Origin: a virus
IMG/VR virus record: IMGVR_UViG_3300037149_000098
Coordinates: 1 to 46,824 of that record
Length of the DNA stretch: 46,824 bases
Direction: 5' to 3' (one strand)
Shown here: piece after piece, positions 7,998 to 17,045 of the stretch
Position numbering within the stretch: the first letter of the stretch is position 1
Layout of the letters: each line of letters starts with the position of its first letter
Notes under the pieces: model-generated
What the model was told of the DNA's origin: nothing
The model's input: the letters and a program-made list of their open reading frames with translations, nothing else
Database searches by the model: none
Program-made: the position numbers and the translations under genes

Positions 7998-8495
7998 ATG
8001 GAAAAAGACGGATTAATCACTTTTACGGTTCAGTCCACAGAGGCGGCTGGGAAGCCCTCTGAGGGGGAACTGTCAAAGCGTATGGTTGAGATTCTGGGGA
8101 AAATTAATGACCCCAGCCAGCCCGTATCCGAAATTAATCGACTGATTGCCGGTGAGATTGCCGTGGTCACGGGGGAGATGAGTATGCTCTCTCAGGCCAA
8201 TATGTACAAGCAGAAGCTCTATACCGAACAGATCAGATCTCTCAGAGATCTCTCTAAGACCCTCAGTGAGTCTGAGCTTCTTTCTAAGAAGGATTTCTTG
8301 AACTTTGATGGTCCGAAGTTCCAGTTCGTTTTCCAGGAACTTGCCGGTGCGGTTAGAAAGTCAGCCAAAGACTCCGGATTCAGCGAAGATCAAACCAACA
8401 CTCTGCTCCGTAATTTCCGAGACACGGTAACTCAGATGGAACCAGAGCTTCGCAAACAAACCGAAAAAATTGATTCCAGTTTTCTTCAGAGGTAA
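7998..8495 (+). CDS. Coiled-coil hypothetical protein
   Basis: 165 residues; the ATG follows the upstream stop directly (TAAATG). Mostly helical with many Glu, Gln, Lys and Leu residues; heptad-like patterns at about 55-100 and 120-160. No cysteine clusters, membrane segment or known motif. Tight coupling to both neighbours suggests it works with them in the same complex. Function unknown. Confidence 0.62.
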   Translation: MEKDGLITFTVQSTEAAGKPSEGELSKRMVEILGKINDPSQPVSEINRLIAGEIAVVTGEMSMLSQANMYKQKLYTEQIRSLRDLSKTLSESELLSKKDFLNFDGPKFQFVFQELAGAVRKSAKDSGFSEDQTNTLLRNFRDTVTQMEPELRKQTEKIDSSFLQR

Positions 8496-8497
8496 TA

Positions 8498-11233
8498 ATG
8501 GCACGAGTAGAAAAATCATTCACAACGCTAGGCTTGGAGGGCATCCTTCAGGGTGTCGTCGCTTGCCTCATTGATGCCGAGAAGAAGGCTCAGTCCTCTC
8601 GTGAGATTCAGTCTATTGATGTCAGTCGCCGTGGTCTCAGACAAGACCTCTACGTTGGCAAATTGATGGTGATCCCAGCTTCTGTCATGGATGAAATGGA
8701 TAAGATTCCTGATCCGCTCCTCAAGGGCGCGGTTATCCGTCTCTTCGATGGAGAGGATGCCTCCTACCTGGAGATGCACCGACTCAGCACGAGCGAGTTT
8801 GACAATTTGACTCCGAAAGAGATTAATGAATACAAGGATAAGGTGTTCAAGGATGCGGACGGAAAGATGGGGTGCATCGTTATCTTCCAGCCAGCCTGGG
8901 GTAACGTTCGTGATCTTCATGCATTCCGTTTCACTAAGGAAGTCCCCAAACTGACTCTGCTGGTTCGTCACCTTGTATTCTCCGCCTACTACAACCCCAG
9001 TCTTTCCGCATTGTTTGATACGCTAGCCGAAGACGCAATCAAACTGGATGCGGTGAACATCACCCACGATCACCTTGGCCCAGCTTATGAGTTTCAGTCT
9101 AAAGAGAATGTTTACCCTAAACTGGACAAACTGGCAAAGATTGCCGCCATCATGAAGATGAGCCCCGATGAGTTCACTACAGCCTATCTGGAAGCCGCAG
9201 TGTGGACCGGAACGGATGAAACGGGTGAACCGCTGGATCGAGAAGGAAAATTCTCTATTGAGGATTTCTCCACCGAAGCTCTTCGAAAAGCTGAAGAAGA
9301 TTGCACAGCCTTCATGGAGATGGCCGGTCCAGAATTGGACGCCCTGAGTTCCGATCAAGCGGGGCATCTGTTTTGGTTGAATCGTAACGGCCACGGCACC
9401 GGTTTCTGGGATGAGGATAAGCTCTCCCCAGAAGCTCAACAGTCCCTGGACAAACTAGCCCATTCATTTGGGGAATGTGATATGTATGTCAGTGATGACG
9501 GGGAGTTGGAACTCTCTGGAGGCCAGATTCCCGCACCCACTCCACAGCCTGGAAGTGGGCATATCCTCCCCAAGGAATCTAAGTGGATTCGCCTAAACGC
9601 CGCCGCTCTGCCACTGATTTTGGCTGACAAGATCACACCTGAAGAGTCTAGTGTTTTTGACGAATTGACTATACAATTAAAAAAAAAGACCGCTGGTAGC
9701 AAGACTGCTGTTGAAGTAGGGCCTTACGAAGGCTACTGCCCAATTTGTGGGACTCCTGGATGCCAGGGAGAGTGCTCCTCAGCCGGAACGGGGAATAAGG
9801 AAAATTTTACTGATCGAACCGCCACTGGGGATGCCGGTTCGGTAAGAATTCCCACCTCTCCTAATACCGGAACCCGAGCACAAGAAGATTTTCAGGATCC
9901 CGGTTCCCAACCGACTGAAGAGGAGCCGGTGCATTTTGGGTCAGCCAGGATGGCAGCTTTTTTAGAGAAAGTAGCAAGTGGTGAGGTTCTTAATGGGTAT
10001 ACACAGATGCGAGAGACTTTCAAATCTGACTTTGCTTCTAAGAACGAACCCACTAAGGAAACAGATCACGCAGAGGATTTGGTCGCAAACAAGAAGGCAG
10101 CCGATCAGGCTGTTAGCTCTGCGGCTAACCGGCTGATAGAGCAGCATGAGGGGGAGTACCTCTCTAAAGAAAACTTGATGCGACTCATATCCCACATGAC
10201 GAACAATGTCAAAGCAGTGTTCTCCTTCCTAACACAGCAAGGGCTTCTTCAACCATACGGCAAGGATAGTTTCAAAGTTATGACCCGCACTGAGCAGGAG
10301 GATACCCATGGAGACGGGGTGTTCTGCCCTAACTGCGCTGGCCCTGGTGTTTCAATGGGGAACCTTGGTGGCCGTGAACACTTCCGTTGTAGGAATTGCG
10401 GAACTGATTTCAGTCAAAAAACAGCCGGTGACGTTAAAACTGCGTCTACTCATAAGCTGGCCCTAACCTACATGCATCCAGGTGAAGCCTTGGAGCAATT
10501 TTACCCGGAAATCCTGAAGGACACCTCTGACTATCCCATCGGTTACCCAGAGCGCAACTCCACCCCACCACCCCTCTCCTTGGAATTGCAGAATGAGCCG
10601 GGTGGCGAGTCTCAAGTAACGGACAAGGACTATAGTGATAATGGAATGAAGCACTCTTTAGGGGAGCCTGGACTGCTCCAAACTGAACAGGACAACTCCT
10701 CCGTTCCTCTCAAACCGAATGAACGTTCGATACGTGGTCCTTTCTTTTCTGACCAATTCTACCGAATCCACACAGATATTGAGCCAGCTTTACTGACCAT
10801 GAAATCCTCTTTGGAGAACAAGACTGCGGCTGCCCCTGCCAAGGCGACTATTATAGCTGAGTTTCTCCGTAAACTAGCTGGTGAGATCGCTTCCTCCTTA
10901 CTGGCCGCTTTTGTGGTAACAGACCGCCCCCTCTTTACCAACAGCCCCTCTTATTCAGTGGTAAACTTGGCAAATGAGTCTACGATTTGCCCCATGAACC
11001 CCCTGCTTACCAGCGGAGGGATGAGCCCCTATGTGGCTCAATTCAAGTCTCTGCTTTCCTCCGTCAATAGTGGAGAACTCACTGAAGCAATCAACAACGC
11101 TTGGGCTCAGGGTGGGGTATGGCATGATGGTCCGGATGGCCGTTTCCTATACGAAATTTTCGTGAGAATCGAAAAAGTTGATCTGGAGACGCTGGATATC
11201 ACGTATAAGTATATTACGGGAACCAAGGAGTAA
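8498..11233 (+). CDS. Large multidomain zinc-binding phage protein
   Basis: 911 residues. Around residues 230-335 lies a domain common in phage proteins of unknown function: a W-T/S-x-T-D-E segment, a helix with C-x-x-F, then GHLFWLNRNGHGTGFWDE, and a final FGECDMYVSDDGEL strand. Two cysteine motifs follow: CPICGTPGCQGEC near 414-426 and a zinc ribbon (CPNC...CRNC) near 609-634. Linkers rich in K-T-A and acidic residues separate the segments. The C-terminal about 130 residues form another folded domain. It looks like a fused or polyvalent protein that may be processed. Function unknown; the position upstream of terminase fits a virion or injected protein. Confidence 0.65.
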   Translation: MARVEKSFTTLGLEGILQGVVACLIDAEKKAQSSREIQSIDVSRRGLRQDLYVGKLMVIPASVMDEMDKIPDPLLKGAVIRLFDGEDASYLEMHRLSTSEFDNLTPKEINEYKDKVFKDADGKMGCIVIFQPAWGNVRDLHAFRFTKEVPKLTLLVRHLVFSAYYNPSLSALFDTLAEDAIKLDAVNITHDHLGPAYEFQSKENVYPKLDKLAKIAAIMKMSPDEFTTAYLEAAVWTGTDETGEPLDREGKFSIEDFSTEALRKAEEDCTAFMEMAGPELDALSSDQAGHLFWLNRNGHGTGFWDEDKLSPEAQQSLDKLAHSFGECDMYVSDDGELELSGGQIPAPTPQPGSGHILPKESKWIRLNAAALPLILADKITPEESSVFDELTIQLKKKTAGSKTAVEVGPYEGYCPICGTPGCQGECSSAGTGNKENFTDRTATGDAGSVRIPTSPNTGTRAQEDFQDPGSQPTEEEPVHFGSARMAAFLEKVASGEVLNGYTQMRETFKSDFASKNEPTKETDHAEDLVANKKAADQAVSSAANRLIEQHEGEYLSKENLMRLISHMTNNVKAVFSFLTQQGLLQPYGKDSFKVMTRTEQEDTHGDGVFCPNCAGPGVSMGNLGGREHFRCRNCGTDFSQKTAGDVKTASTHKLALTYMHPGEALEQFYPEILKDTSDYPIGYPERNSTPPPLSLELQNEPGGESQVTDKDYSDNGMKHSLGEPGLLQTEQDNSSVPLKPNERSIRGPFFSDQFYRIHTDIEPALLTMKSSLENKTAAAPAKATIIAEFLRKLAGEIASSLLAAFVVTDRPLFTNSPSYSVVNLANESTICPMNPLLTSGGMSPYVAQFKSLLSSVNSGELTEAINNAWAQGGVWHDGPDGRFLYEIFVRIEKVDLETLDITYKYITGTKE

Positions 11234-11236
11234 TTG

Positions 11237-11716
11237 ATGTCTGATACGAATATTGTCATCGCTCAACTGAAGAGTATGATGAGTGAGGTTCTGGAACTTC
11301 GGGATCAAAAACCTGAAGCACAATCCAAGGCCATTGAACTCTTGAAAAATGTAATCAATGCTCTCCATCTGGGGCGTAAAACAGGGGCAAAGAGGGCTGC
11401 CACAGCCCCCAGGAGCTTTGATACCCCAGCCACCGAGTATTTGTACGGTCTGAAACCTGACCTCGAATCTGGCGACCCCAACCATGATAACGGCTGGTGG
11501 GGGCTTTATCTGGGTATGCTCTCAGAGGGCAGTCCAGAAGGTTCCGGTGTTTCCAGTGGGGCCGACTCTGATATGCTTAAGCGTAATCATGGTGCTATCA
11601 TCCACGAAGCAGAAGATGGCTCTGTTACCGGTCAATTCTTCCCTCTTGAAGAAGATGCGGTTGACCAATGGGAAGAGTCTATCAGTGGCGACGAACCCGA
11701 ACTTTCTCACATTTAA
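11237..11716 (+). CDS. Hypothetical protein
   Basis: 159 residues. The ATG at 11237 has AAGGAG seven bases upstream; a TTG directly before it is the alternative. The N-terminal 50 residues form an amphipathic helix ending in a basic Gly/Ala/Arg linker. The rest is acidic with a Trp-rich patch (HDNGWWGLYLGM) and a Gly/Ser loop. No known family. It is coupled to the 911-residue protein and to the next gene by short spacers. Confidence 0.6.
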   Translation: MSDTNIVIAQLKSMMSEVLELRDQKPEAQSKAIELLKNVINALHLGRKTGAKRAATAPRSFDTPATEYLYGLKPDLESGDPNHDNGWWGLYLGMLSEGSPEGSGVSSGADSDMLKRNHGAIIHEAEDGSVTGQFFPLEEDAVDQWEESISGDEPELSHI

Positions 11717-11728
11717 TAGAGGTAATAC

Positions 11729-12994
11729 ATGAAACTCTCACTCACTGCAAGACTTTTCCTGGCTGATGTCTCTGGGTCTACCAAGGCCACCATCGTACAG
11801 ATGTACAAAGCCAAGCCCACTTTCCCCAAAGATGACGCTCAGATCGGAGCAGTTCTTGCAGCTTTGGACTCCACTCTCCCCCCAGGTCTTCCTCCCAATC
11901 GTCAGAAGGTTTATTTGAAATATTTGGCCAAGCAGCTTTGGGGCATCACCCCTCCAGGATTCGTTTTGAAGATGAGTCCGGAGGGGCAGATCGACTTCGA
12001 GGATAAGCCCCGTGTCAGTTCTACGCTGGCTAATTTTGAGCAGGCCGTTAAGGACCAGACTCTCACCGGAGAGGCTACGAATGTGGAAGCTTACGCCACC
12101 CTATCAGATATGCAGGAAGCTGCTGCCACGGAGAAGGGACAGAAAGTCAAGGCTAAGTTCACCATTGATAACCTTCCCGAAGAGGCGGAGTCCTCTAAGG
12201 GTGGTCAGCCCGGTAATCCCCGGCAGGCCGTAGCTGAGGGCAGCAAGGTGATTGCCCAGGACGGACCCTGGAAGTGCTACAAGATTAATGCCGGTGATCC
12301 AAAAGGTAAAGAAGCTGGAAGTTGGCTGGGAATGAACGGCTGGTGGGGCGTGAGTTGGTGTGTGGGCCGCGATTACAGCGGTGATGCCTGGAAGAGCCGC
12401 CCTTACATGAACGAAGGGGATTTTTATTTCCTGGTTCGTGATGGCATTAGCCGCTATGCCATTGCTACGGATGGATCCAAGGCGGATGTTTATAACCCTG
12501 CGGATGACGTGATTTGGCAGACCGGTGGAGCGAGTGGTGGAAACTTCCCGTCCCTGAAGGCCACAGCCAAGCAATTAGGGGCTGAGTTCAACGCAAGCTC
12601 TGTTTCTAGTCTTCCCCAAGAAGCTCTGGGTATCCTTCGTGCTGCTACGGCTGCTGACCCCTATCTGGCTGGTCTGATCCCCCCAGACCAATTGAATGAG
12701 ACTGACACATCCTCTCTGGACAAGGTTATTGCTTCTTGCCCTGCTGAGGGGTTGGTGAAGGATCTGAACTCCAACTCAGGCTATCGTGGCAAGGGAGTGA
12801 CGGCTGGCATCATCAATCGTTGCGTGGCCAAGAATAATAAATTTGGCGCAAAGGATTTTTCCACTGTTTGGGATCAGTTCGGGGAGCAGGCTATGATCAT
12901 GTATATTGAAGCTCTTGCCTCCAATGGTTACAAAGAGCTACCCCCCACATTGGAGGCTTACTTTGTCAAGGAGGCGGAGAACTTCGAGTTCTAA
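11729..12994 (+). CDS. Hypothetical protein with WC-type phage domain
   Basis: 421 residues, GAGG before the ATG. A central domain at about residues 170-265 has the pattern G-V-S-W-C-V-G-R, then YMNEGDFYFLVRDG, then R-Y-A-I, then D-V-Y-N. This resembles a recurring phage domain with a W-C-T core and a following strand of type 'lyvi..g..yai'; its function is not known to me. The N-terminal 120 residues are helical and may form a separate module. The C-terminal 130 residues are helical. It is the last gene before terminase. Confidence 0.62.
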   Translation: MKLSLTARLFLADVSGSTKATIVQMYKAKPTFPKDDAQIGAVLAALDSTLPPGLPPNRQKVYLKYLAKQLWGITPPGFVLKMSPEGQIDFEDKPRVSSTLANFEQAVKDQTLTGEATNVEAYATLSDMQEAAATEKGQKVKAKFTIDNLPEEAESSKGGQPGNPRQAVAEGSKVIAQDGPWKCYKINAGDPKGKEAGSWLGMNGWWGVSWCVGRDYSGDAWKSRPYMNEGDFYFLVRDGISRYAIATDGSKADVYNPADDVIWQTGGASGGNFPSLKATAKQLGAEFNASSVSSLPQEALGILRAATAADPYLAGLIPPDQLNETDTSSLDKVIASCPAEGLVKDLNSNSGYRGKGVTAGIINRCVAKNNKFGAKDFSTVWDQFGEQAMIMYIEALASNGYKELPPTLEAYFVKEAENFEF

Positions 12995-13017
12995 GCTGAC
13001 TGAGAAAGTAAGGTAAT

Positions 13018-14871
13018 GTGAGTAGCAGACAGAGATTTAGCCAAAAGTCAAGGGAGTCGGTGCTGGGTGGGTTGGTTGATACTCACATCACAGACAGTAC
13101 AACTCTGCTTAATGCCCTGGAATTCATTGAATCTCCTAGTGGGCTGAATATAACCTTATACCCAGTTCAGCGTGTTTTGATCAAATTGATATTTGGCATT
13201 CCGATGGACTGGGACGAACGGGAAGTGCCCGTTTACGACCAATTCTGTGAAAAGCTCCTCTTTACTTTTACAGAACGTGAATATATCCGTTATGTATTCG
13301 AGAAGGGTCGGATCAACATCCCCACCTGGGAGGATGCCAACCCGCTGGGATATAATGAGATTGACATGATTGTCGGTCGCCGTGGTGGTAAGAGCGTTGT
13401 GGTCGCCGCAGTTGCTGCCTACAAGCTCTACCTCTTGTTAAGCCATCGAGATCCCCAGGAATACTACGGCTTGGTCCCCGGTTCCCCGATTGATCTGACT
13501 ATGATGGCCCAGGATTCCAAGGGGTCTAGTCGGCTTTATGATCAGCTTAAAGAGGATATCAACCGAGCCCCCTTCTTCGCCCCTTACATTAAATCCATGA
13601 CAGGTGAGGAGATGACCTTCATCTCTGAATCTGACCGTGGTAAGCGAGAACTCACCCCCTCCATCAAAGCCGCCGCTTACCCCTGCACCACTAATGCCGT
13701 GCGTGGACCCAGCAGTTATTTCCTAGCCTTGGACGAGTTTGCTCACTATCGGCAGCAGATCGGTTCCACCTCTGATGAGATGTATTCCGCCGCCGCCCCC
13801 GCTACTATGCAATTCAAGGGTGGAGGAACCCGTGACGGTCTGAGGGAAAGTATGATTTTTATCATAACTTCCCCAGTAAATAAAATTGGTAAGTACTATA
13901 CTTTGTTCAGGGATGCTTTATTGGAAGGCCCTTCTAGTCCTGTCCTAGCCTTCCAATGCTCAACCGCAGAGATGAACCCTCGCTCCGACACTCCGTTCTT
14001 GAAGAAGGAGTACAAGGATAATCCTGAAAAGTTCAAGGCTGAGTATGGTGGGGAGTTTCTGGATGCATCTGAGACCTATGTTAAAGGTTTAACGATTGAT
14101 GAGTGTGTTGACCAAGATCGGGGTAATGTGACTATCCTCACTTCTTCTATGATAGGCCACAATTACTTCTGGGGTCTTGATTTGGGTATGAAACATGACG
14201 CTACGGCCCTTGCGGTCTGCCACTGGGAGGGGGGTCAGAACAAGGCATGGCTCGTATATGATTACATTGATAGGTTAATGGTGGGCCTGGGTAAATATAA
14301 AGATGTTGCTGAACTTCCACTAGATGATGTGCTGGACTGGCTAAAGGACGCACATGCAATGCTCCCCTGCTTCCAGGGTGTGACTGACCAGTATGGTGGT
14401 TCCCTTCTGGTTCAGCTACTGAATGCAAATCAGGTAACTGGGATTGAGTTGCTTCATTTGACCTCTGGTGTTAACTCGCAAATGTACCTCACACTTAAAA
14501 CTCTCATGGAGAATCGTCAGGTAAAGTTCCCTAATGTGTCTGCATTTGTCTTAGAAATGAAGCTCCTGGAAGCCTCTTTCATTAATAAATATCAGGTTAT
14601 CGTTAAGGCTCCGACCGAAAAAGATGCTCATGATGATATGGCAGATGCGGTAGCTCTTGCTGCCTATAAAGCTCAGCTATGGGCCATAGGTGACGGTAAG
14701 CGTGTCATGTGGGACATCATGCAAGGGGTTCCGCAAAACATGATCCCCGGCACTATCAGGGGTGGGTGGGATATGAATGGCTCCCTTGCCCATCTCAGAT
14801 CCTACGAACGACAGCTTCAACATCAATTAAATCCCTATGGTGCGGTTCAAAACCCATGGAGAAGACATTAG
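13018..14871 (+). CDS. terL: Terminase large subunit
   Basis: 617 residues, GTG start five bases after AAGG. It is the packaging motor that cuts phage DNA and drives it into the prohead through the portal. ATPase: a Walker A-type G-R-R-G-G-K-S at about 120-126 and Walker B L-A-L-D-E-F at about 236-241. Nuclease (RNase H fold): D-L-G at about 387, T-D-Q-Y-G-G near 455, and the final acidic D-D-M-A-D-A near 540. All key residues seem present. Length is usual for the family. No small terminase subunit is obvious next to it; the portal lies about 8 kb downstream, behind the DNA polymerase. A strong hairpin follows the stop. Confidence 0.95.
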   Translation: MSSRQRFSQKSRESVLGGLVDTHITDSTTLLNALEFIESPSGLNITLYPVQRVLIKLIFGIPMDWDEREVPVYDQFCEKLLFTFTEREYIRYVFEKGRINIPTWEDANPLGYNEIDMIVGRRGGKSVVVAAVAAYKLYLLLSHRDPQEYYGLVPGSPIDLTMMAQDSKGSSRLYDQLKEDINRAPFFAPYIKSMTGEEMTFISESDRGKRELTPSIKAAAYPCTTNAVRGPSSYFLALDEFAHYRQQIGSTSDEMYSAAAPATMQFKGGGTRDGLRESMIFIITSPVNKIGKYYTLFRDALLEGPSSPVLAFQCSTAEMNPRSDTPFLKKEYKDNPEKFKAEYGGEFLDASETYVKGLTIDECVDQDRGNVTILTSSMIGHNYFWGLDLGMKHDATALAVCHWEGGQNKAWLVYDYIDRLMVGLGKYKDVAELPLDDVLDWLKDAHAMLPCFQGVTDQYGGSLLVQLLNANQVTGIELLHLTSGVNSQMYLTLKTLMENRQVKFPNVSAFVLEMKLLEASFINKYQVIVKAPTEKDAHDDMADAVALAAYKAQLWAIGDGKRVMWDIMQGVPQNMIPGTIRGGWDMNGSLAHLRSYERQLQHQLNPYGAVQNPWRRH

Positions 14872-14880
14872 AAATCAAAA

Positions 14881-14908
14881 CTTTCCTCTGCTATGATAGA
14901 GAGGAAAG
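14881..14908 (+). promoter_or_regulatory. Hairpin burying the next gene's ribosome-binding site
   Basis: CTTTCCTCT (14881-14889) pairs with AGAGGAAAG (14900-14908). CTA (14891-14893) continues the stem with TAG (14897-14899) around a three-base loop, leaving G14890 bulged: 12 bp in all. The right arm contains the Shine-Dalgarno of the GTG at 14912, so the fold would block initiation unless melted. It could also mark a transcript end after terL, but no T-run follows. Confidence 0.6.
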
Positions 14909-14911
14909 CGT

Positions 14912-15109
14912 GTGTCAGACTCTGATGAACTGCTATTCAAAATCCAACAGGATATCGAGCATCTGACTAATAGGGTTGGTCAGATAGAAGAGGATACAGG
15001 CTCCTTAGTAATGGTTCAAAGCCGAATCTTGAATTCTTTAAATGATTTGCAGACTTCTGTATTAAAAGTGCGTGAAGCCCTATTGAGAGTGAGAGAGAAA
15101 CTAGGATGA
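14912..15109 (+). CDS. Short coiled-coil protein
   Basis: 65 residues with a GTG start; its ribosome-binding site AGAGGA is inside a 12-bp hairpin. Almost the whole protein is a coiled coil with regular hydrophobic spacing (I-x-x-L-x-x-R-V-x-x-I). No cysteine or membrane segment. The stop overlaps the next start (ATGA), and the next protein is also a coiled coil, so the two may bind each other. Function unknown. Confidence 0.62.
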   Translation: MSDSDELLFKIQQDIEHLTNRVGQIEEDTGSLVMVQSRILNSLNDLQTSVLKVREALLRVREKLG

Positions 15110-15789
15110 GCGAAGAACTGTTCGATGACGAAGAGACCACCGAGAGTGGGAAAAAATCTGGCCCTCGGTTCTTACCGAGCAAGGCCACTATAAAGGATGA
15201 TCTTCAAGAAATTTATGACACCGAACGCCAGATCGGCTCTGCGGTATTCAAACTCCACCAACTTATCGGTCAGGTGCAGGAGACATTGGGCAAGAAAGCC
15301 GATTCAGAAGAGGTTAGCTGGGGCCTTGAGGATCTCAACCTCTATCTTGAGACCAATAGTAAAGCTGTGCAGGACCGTCTGACAGAGATCAAGGCGGTGG
15401 CGGATGTGTTTACCAACCACTTGGCTAAAATCGATAATGATTGGCTTCGGGTGCAAAGGGCAACCAACGAGACCCTCAAATCTCATGGAATTGACCCCCA
15501 GACCCTGGCTGAGGAATCAGACAAAATAAAAAAACTTGGGCGATGGATGACGGCAATCCAGATGGTTGGAGTATCAATCATAGTGACCCTCATTTCGGCC
15601 TGGATTATGTCCTCGGTCAGCAAAACGATTGTCACCGACCAGAAAGCAGTAAATGATCAATTATTGCAACAGAACCAACAAATTTTGTTGCAAAATCAGC
15701 AGCTTGAACGCACAATGGAAGAGCACATACTCTTGGACGAACAGAAGTTCAGGCGTAGTAATGACCATTCTCCGGAACACTCCCACTAG
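15106..15789 (+). CDS. Membrane-anchored coiled-coil protein
   Basis: 227 residues, ATGA overlap with the previous gene. Residues 1-30 are acidic then basic. Residues 30-145 form long helices with coiled-coil spacing. One hydrophobic membrane segment lies at about 149-171 (IQMVGVSIIVTLISAWIM), followed by a Gln/Asn-rich coiled coil (QLLQQNQQILLQNQQLE) and a His/Ser-rich end. Topology suggests a type II or tail-anchored inner membrane protein with domains on both sides. A lysis or membrane role is possible, but no holin or spanin signature is present. Confidence 0.62.
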   Translation: MSEELFDDEETTESGKKSGPRFLPSKATIKDDLQEIYDTERQIGSAVFKLHQLIGQVQETLGKKADSEEVSWGLEDLNLYLETNSKAVQDRLTEIKAVADVFTNHLAKIDNDWLRVQRATNETLKSHGIDPQTLAEESDKIKKLGRWMTAIQMVGVSIIVTLISAWIMSSVSKTIVTDQKAVNDQLLQQNQQILLQNQQLERTMEEHILLDEQKFRRSNDHSPEHSH

Positions 15790-15803
15790 GCAAAAATTTC
15801 CGT

Positions 15804-15832
15804 ATAGGTTTTCGCTGGGAAGTGGGTATAAT
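15804..15832 (+). promoter_or_regulatory. Possible sigma-70-type promoter
   Basis: A perfect TATAAT at 15827-15832 lies in the 69-base gap before the third sigma-like gene. The expected -35 region (around 15804-15809) is poor, so this is a weak call resting on the -10 box and the gap. Confidence 0.3.
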
Positions 15833-15858
15833 AGGTTGCAGGACCACAGGAGGTTTTC

Positions 15859-16671
15859 TTGACAGACTCTTTTGTTTTCTCTTCAAAAATGCTAGGACAC
15901 GGCTCAGATGCTGTGCCTGAGTACGAGGGTGAGCCGTTCACTGGGGACGGAACTCACTTCATCGGTCAGGACGGATTCGTCGTTCCGGCAAACTTCATCG
16001 AGTTCTTCGAACGCTACCCCGTGTACGTTCGGAACTGGGTGTCGAAGAAACTCCGCAAGTGCAGCAGCCATCCGGATGTGGAGGACTGGACCCAAACGCT
16101 GCTGACCCACTTGTACCAGCTTCATCACGGGCGCACCATCAAAGGGGGTGAAGGTGAGGAGGATCGTGAAATCGGTGGAACTCTCTATAAATTGGGGTTC
16201 ACGGACGTAATCCATGCCTTCAACCCATGGGCACAGCATGGAGCCTCGGTTCGTCGGTTTTTCAATTTCGTCAACACGTGCCTGGGCAACAAGTACATCA
16301 GCCTTGGGTCCAAGTATGGCAAGGATGCGACCAGCCACTCCCTGTTCAGCCTGGATTCTCCCACTCCCATCCAGGGCATGGATGAGTCCAATGGCCCCAT
16401 CAGCCGTGAATACCTGCTGATGGACCGCTCTAGTCTCTATCGGGATCAGGTGGCTGAGAACCGCCCTCTCACTGCTGATGATGTGTTCGTCCAGCAGTTC
16501 AGGGATTTCGTGGAGCGGAAGGATCCGAATCTGCTCCCTCTGGTTAGTGCGATCATGAACAAGGATAAGGTGGATGAGATCCTGGAGGTGCTGGGTTATG
16601 ACCAGAACCGCTACCTTCGTGACCGGAAGAAGCTGATCCGGCTTTCCAAGTCGTTCCAGGCAGGGGACTAA
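15859..16671 (+). CDS. Sigma-factor-like protein 3
   Basis: 270 residues, TTG start four bases after a perfect AGGAGG. Residues about 50-90 match the sigma region 2 pattern: an aromatic-rich helix (YPVYVRNWVSKKL), then D-V-E-D-W-T-Q-T-L-L-T-H-L-Y, equivalent to the conserved 'DlvQe.fl.l' of ECF factors. A Trp/Arg-rich helix region follows, and residues about 215-265 could be region 4 (a helix pair ending R-D-R-K-K-L-I-R-L). The family binds core RNA polymerase and directs it to specific promoters; a role in late transcription is inferred. Composition is slightly more GC-rich than its neighbours. A TATAAT box lies just upstream. Confidence 0.55.
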   Translation: MTDSFVFSSKMLGHGSDAVPEYEGEPFTGDGTHFIGQDGFVVPANFIEFFERYPVYVRNWVSKKLRKCSSHPDVEDWTQTLLTHLYQLHHGRTIKGGEGEEDREIGGTLYKLGFTDVIHAFNPWAQHGASVRRFFNFVNTCLGNKYISLGSKYGKDATSHSLFSLDSPTPIQGMDESNGPISREYLLMDRSSLYRDQVAENRPLTADDVFVQQFRDFVERKDPNLLPLVSAIMNKDKVDEILEVLGYDQNRYLRDRKKLIRLSKSFQAGD

Positions 16672-16707
16672 CAACGTCAACATCACTTCAAACCCGGAGG
16701 AGTTTAA

Positions 16708-17040
16708 ATGAGTAAGGCCGATAAGATTCAGGGAACCCCGAAACCAGCCGATGTGAAGCGGGTTGACTCACCTGATCCGCACCATCTTAAGGCTCGTCAG
16801 CGCAAGGTGTACCCACCACATATGCAAGTGCGAAGATGTGGAAACGGGGACTTCTTCGTCAAGCCGCATGGACTCCCCCATCTTAACCACTGGATCTACT
16901 ATGACCACTGGGTGGATCGGAAAGACTTGCCGAGCATTATCCACTGGTTTGAGGGGCGCTACCCCGAAACCTGTGGTTTACCAGTTCGATTCATCAATTG
17001 TCCCCCCTTCGAGTGCGGACGGGAAGCTATTCCCAATTGA
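16708..17040 (+). CDS. Small basic hypothetical protein
   Basis: 110 residues; GGAGG lies seven bases before the ATG. The N-terminus is Lys/Pro/Asp-rich, and the body is rich in His, Trp, Tyr and Pro (HLNHWIYYDHW). Cys residues at about 44, 90, 99 and 103 and many His residues could bind metal, but no known motif is present. It lies between a sigma-like gene and the tRNA-like element. Function unknown. Confidence 0.6.
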   Translation: MSKADKIQGTPKPADVKRVDSPDPHHLKARQRKVYPPHMQVRRCGNGDFFVKPHGLPHLNHWIYYDHWVDRKDLPSIIHWFEGRYPETCGLPVRFINCPPFECGREAIPN

Positions 17041-17045
17041 AGTAA

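Noticed and set aside
13360-13380. ATATAAT inside the terminase gene as an internal promoter
   Set aside because: No matching -35 box and it lies within conserved Walker A coding sequence.
15904-16686. 260-residue antisense reading frame
   Set aside because: Opposite the sigma-like gene, which has a perfect AGGAGG and coding pattern; the open antisense frame is a by-product of codon bias.
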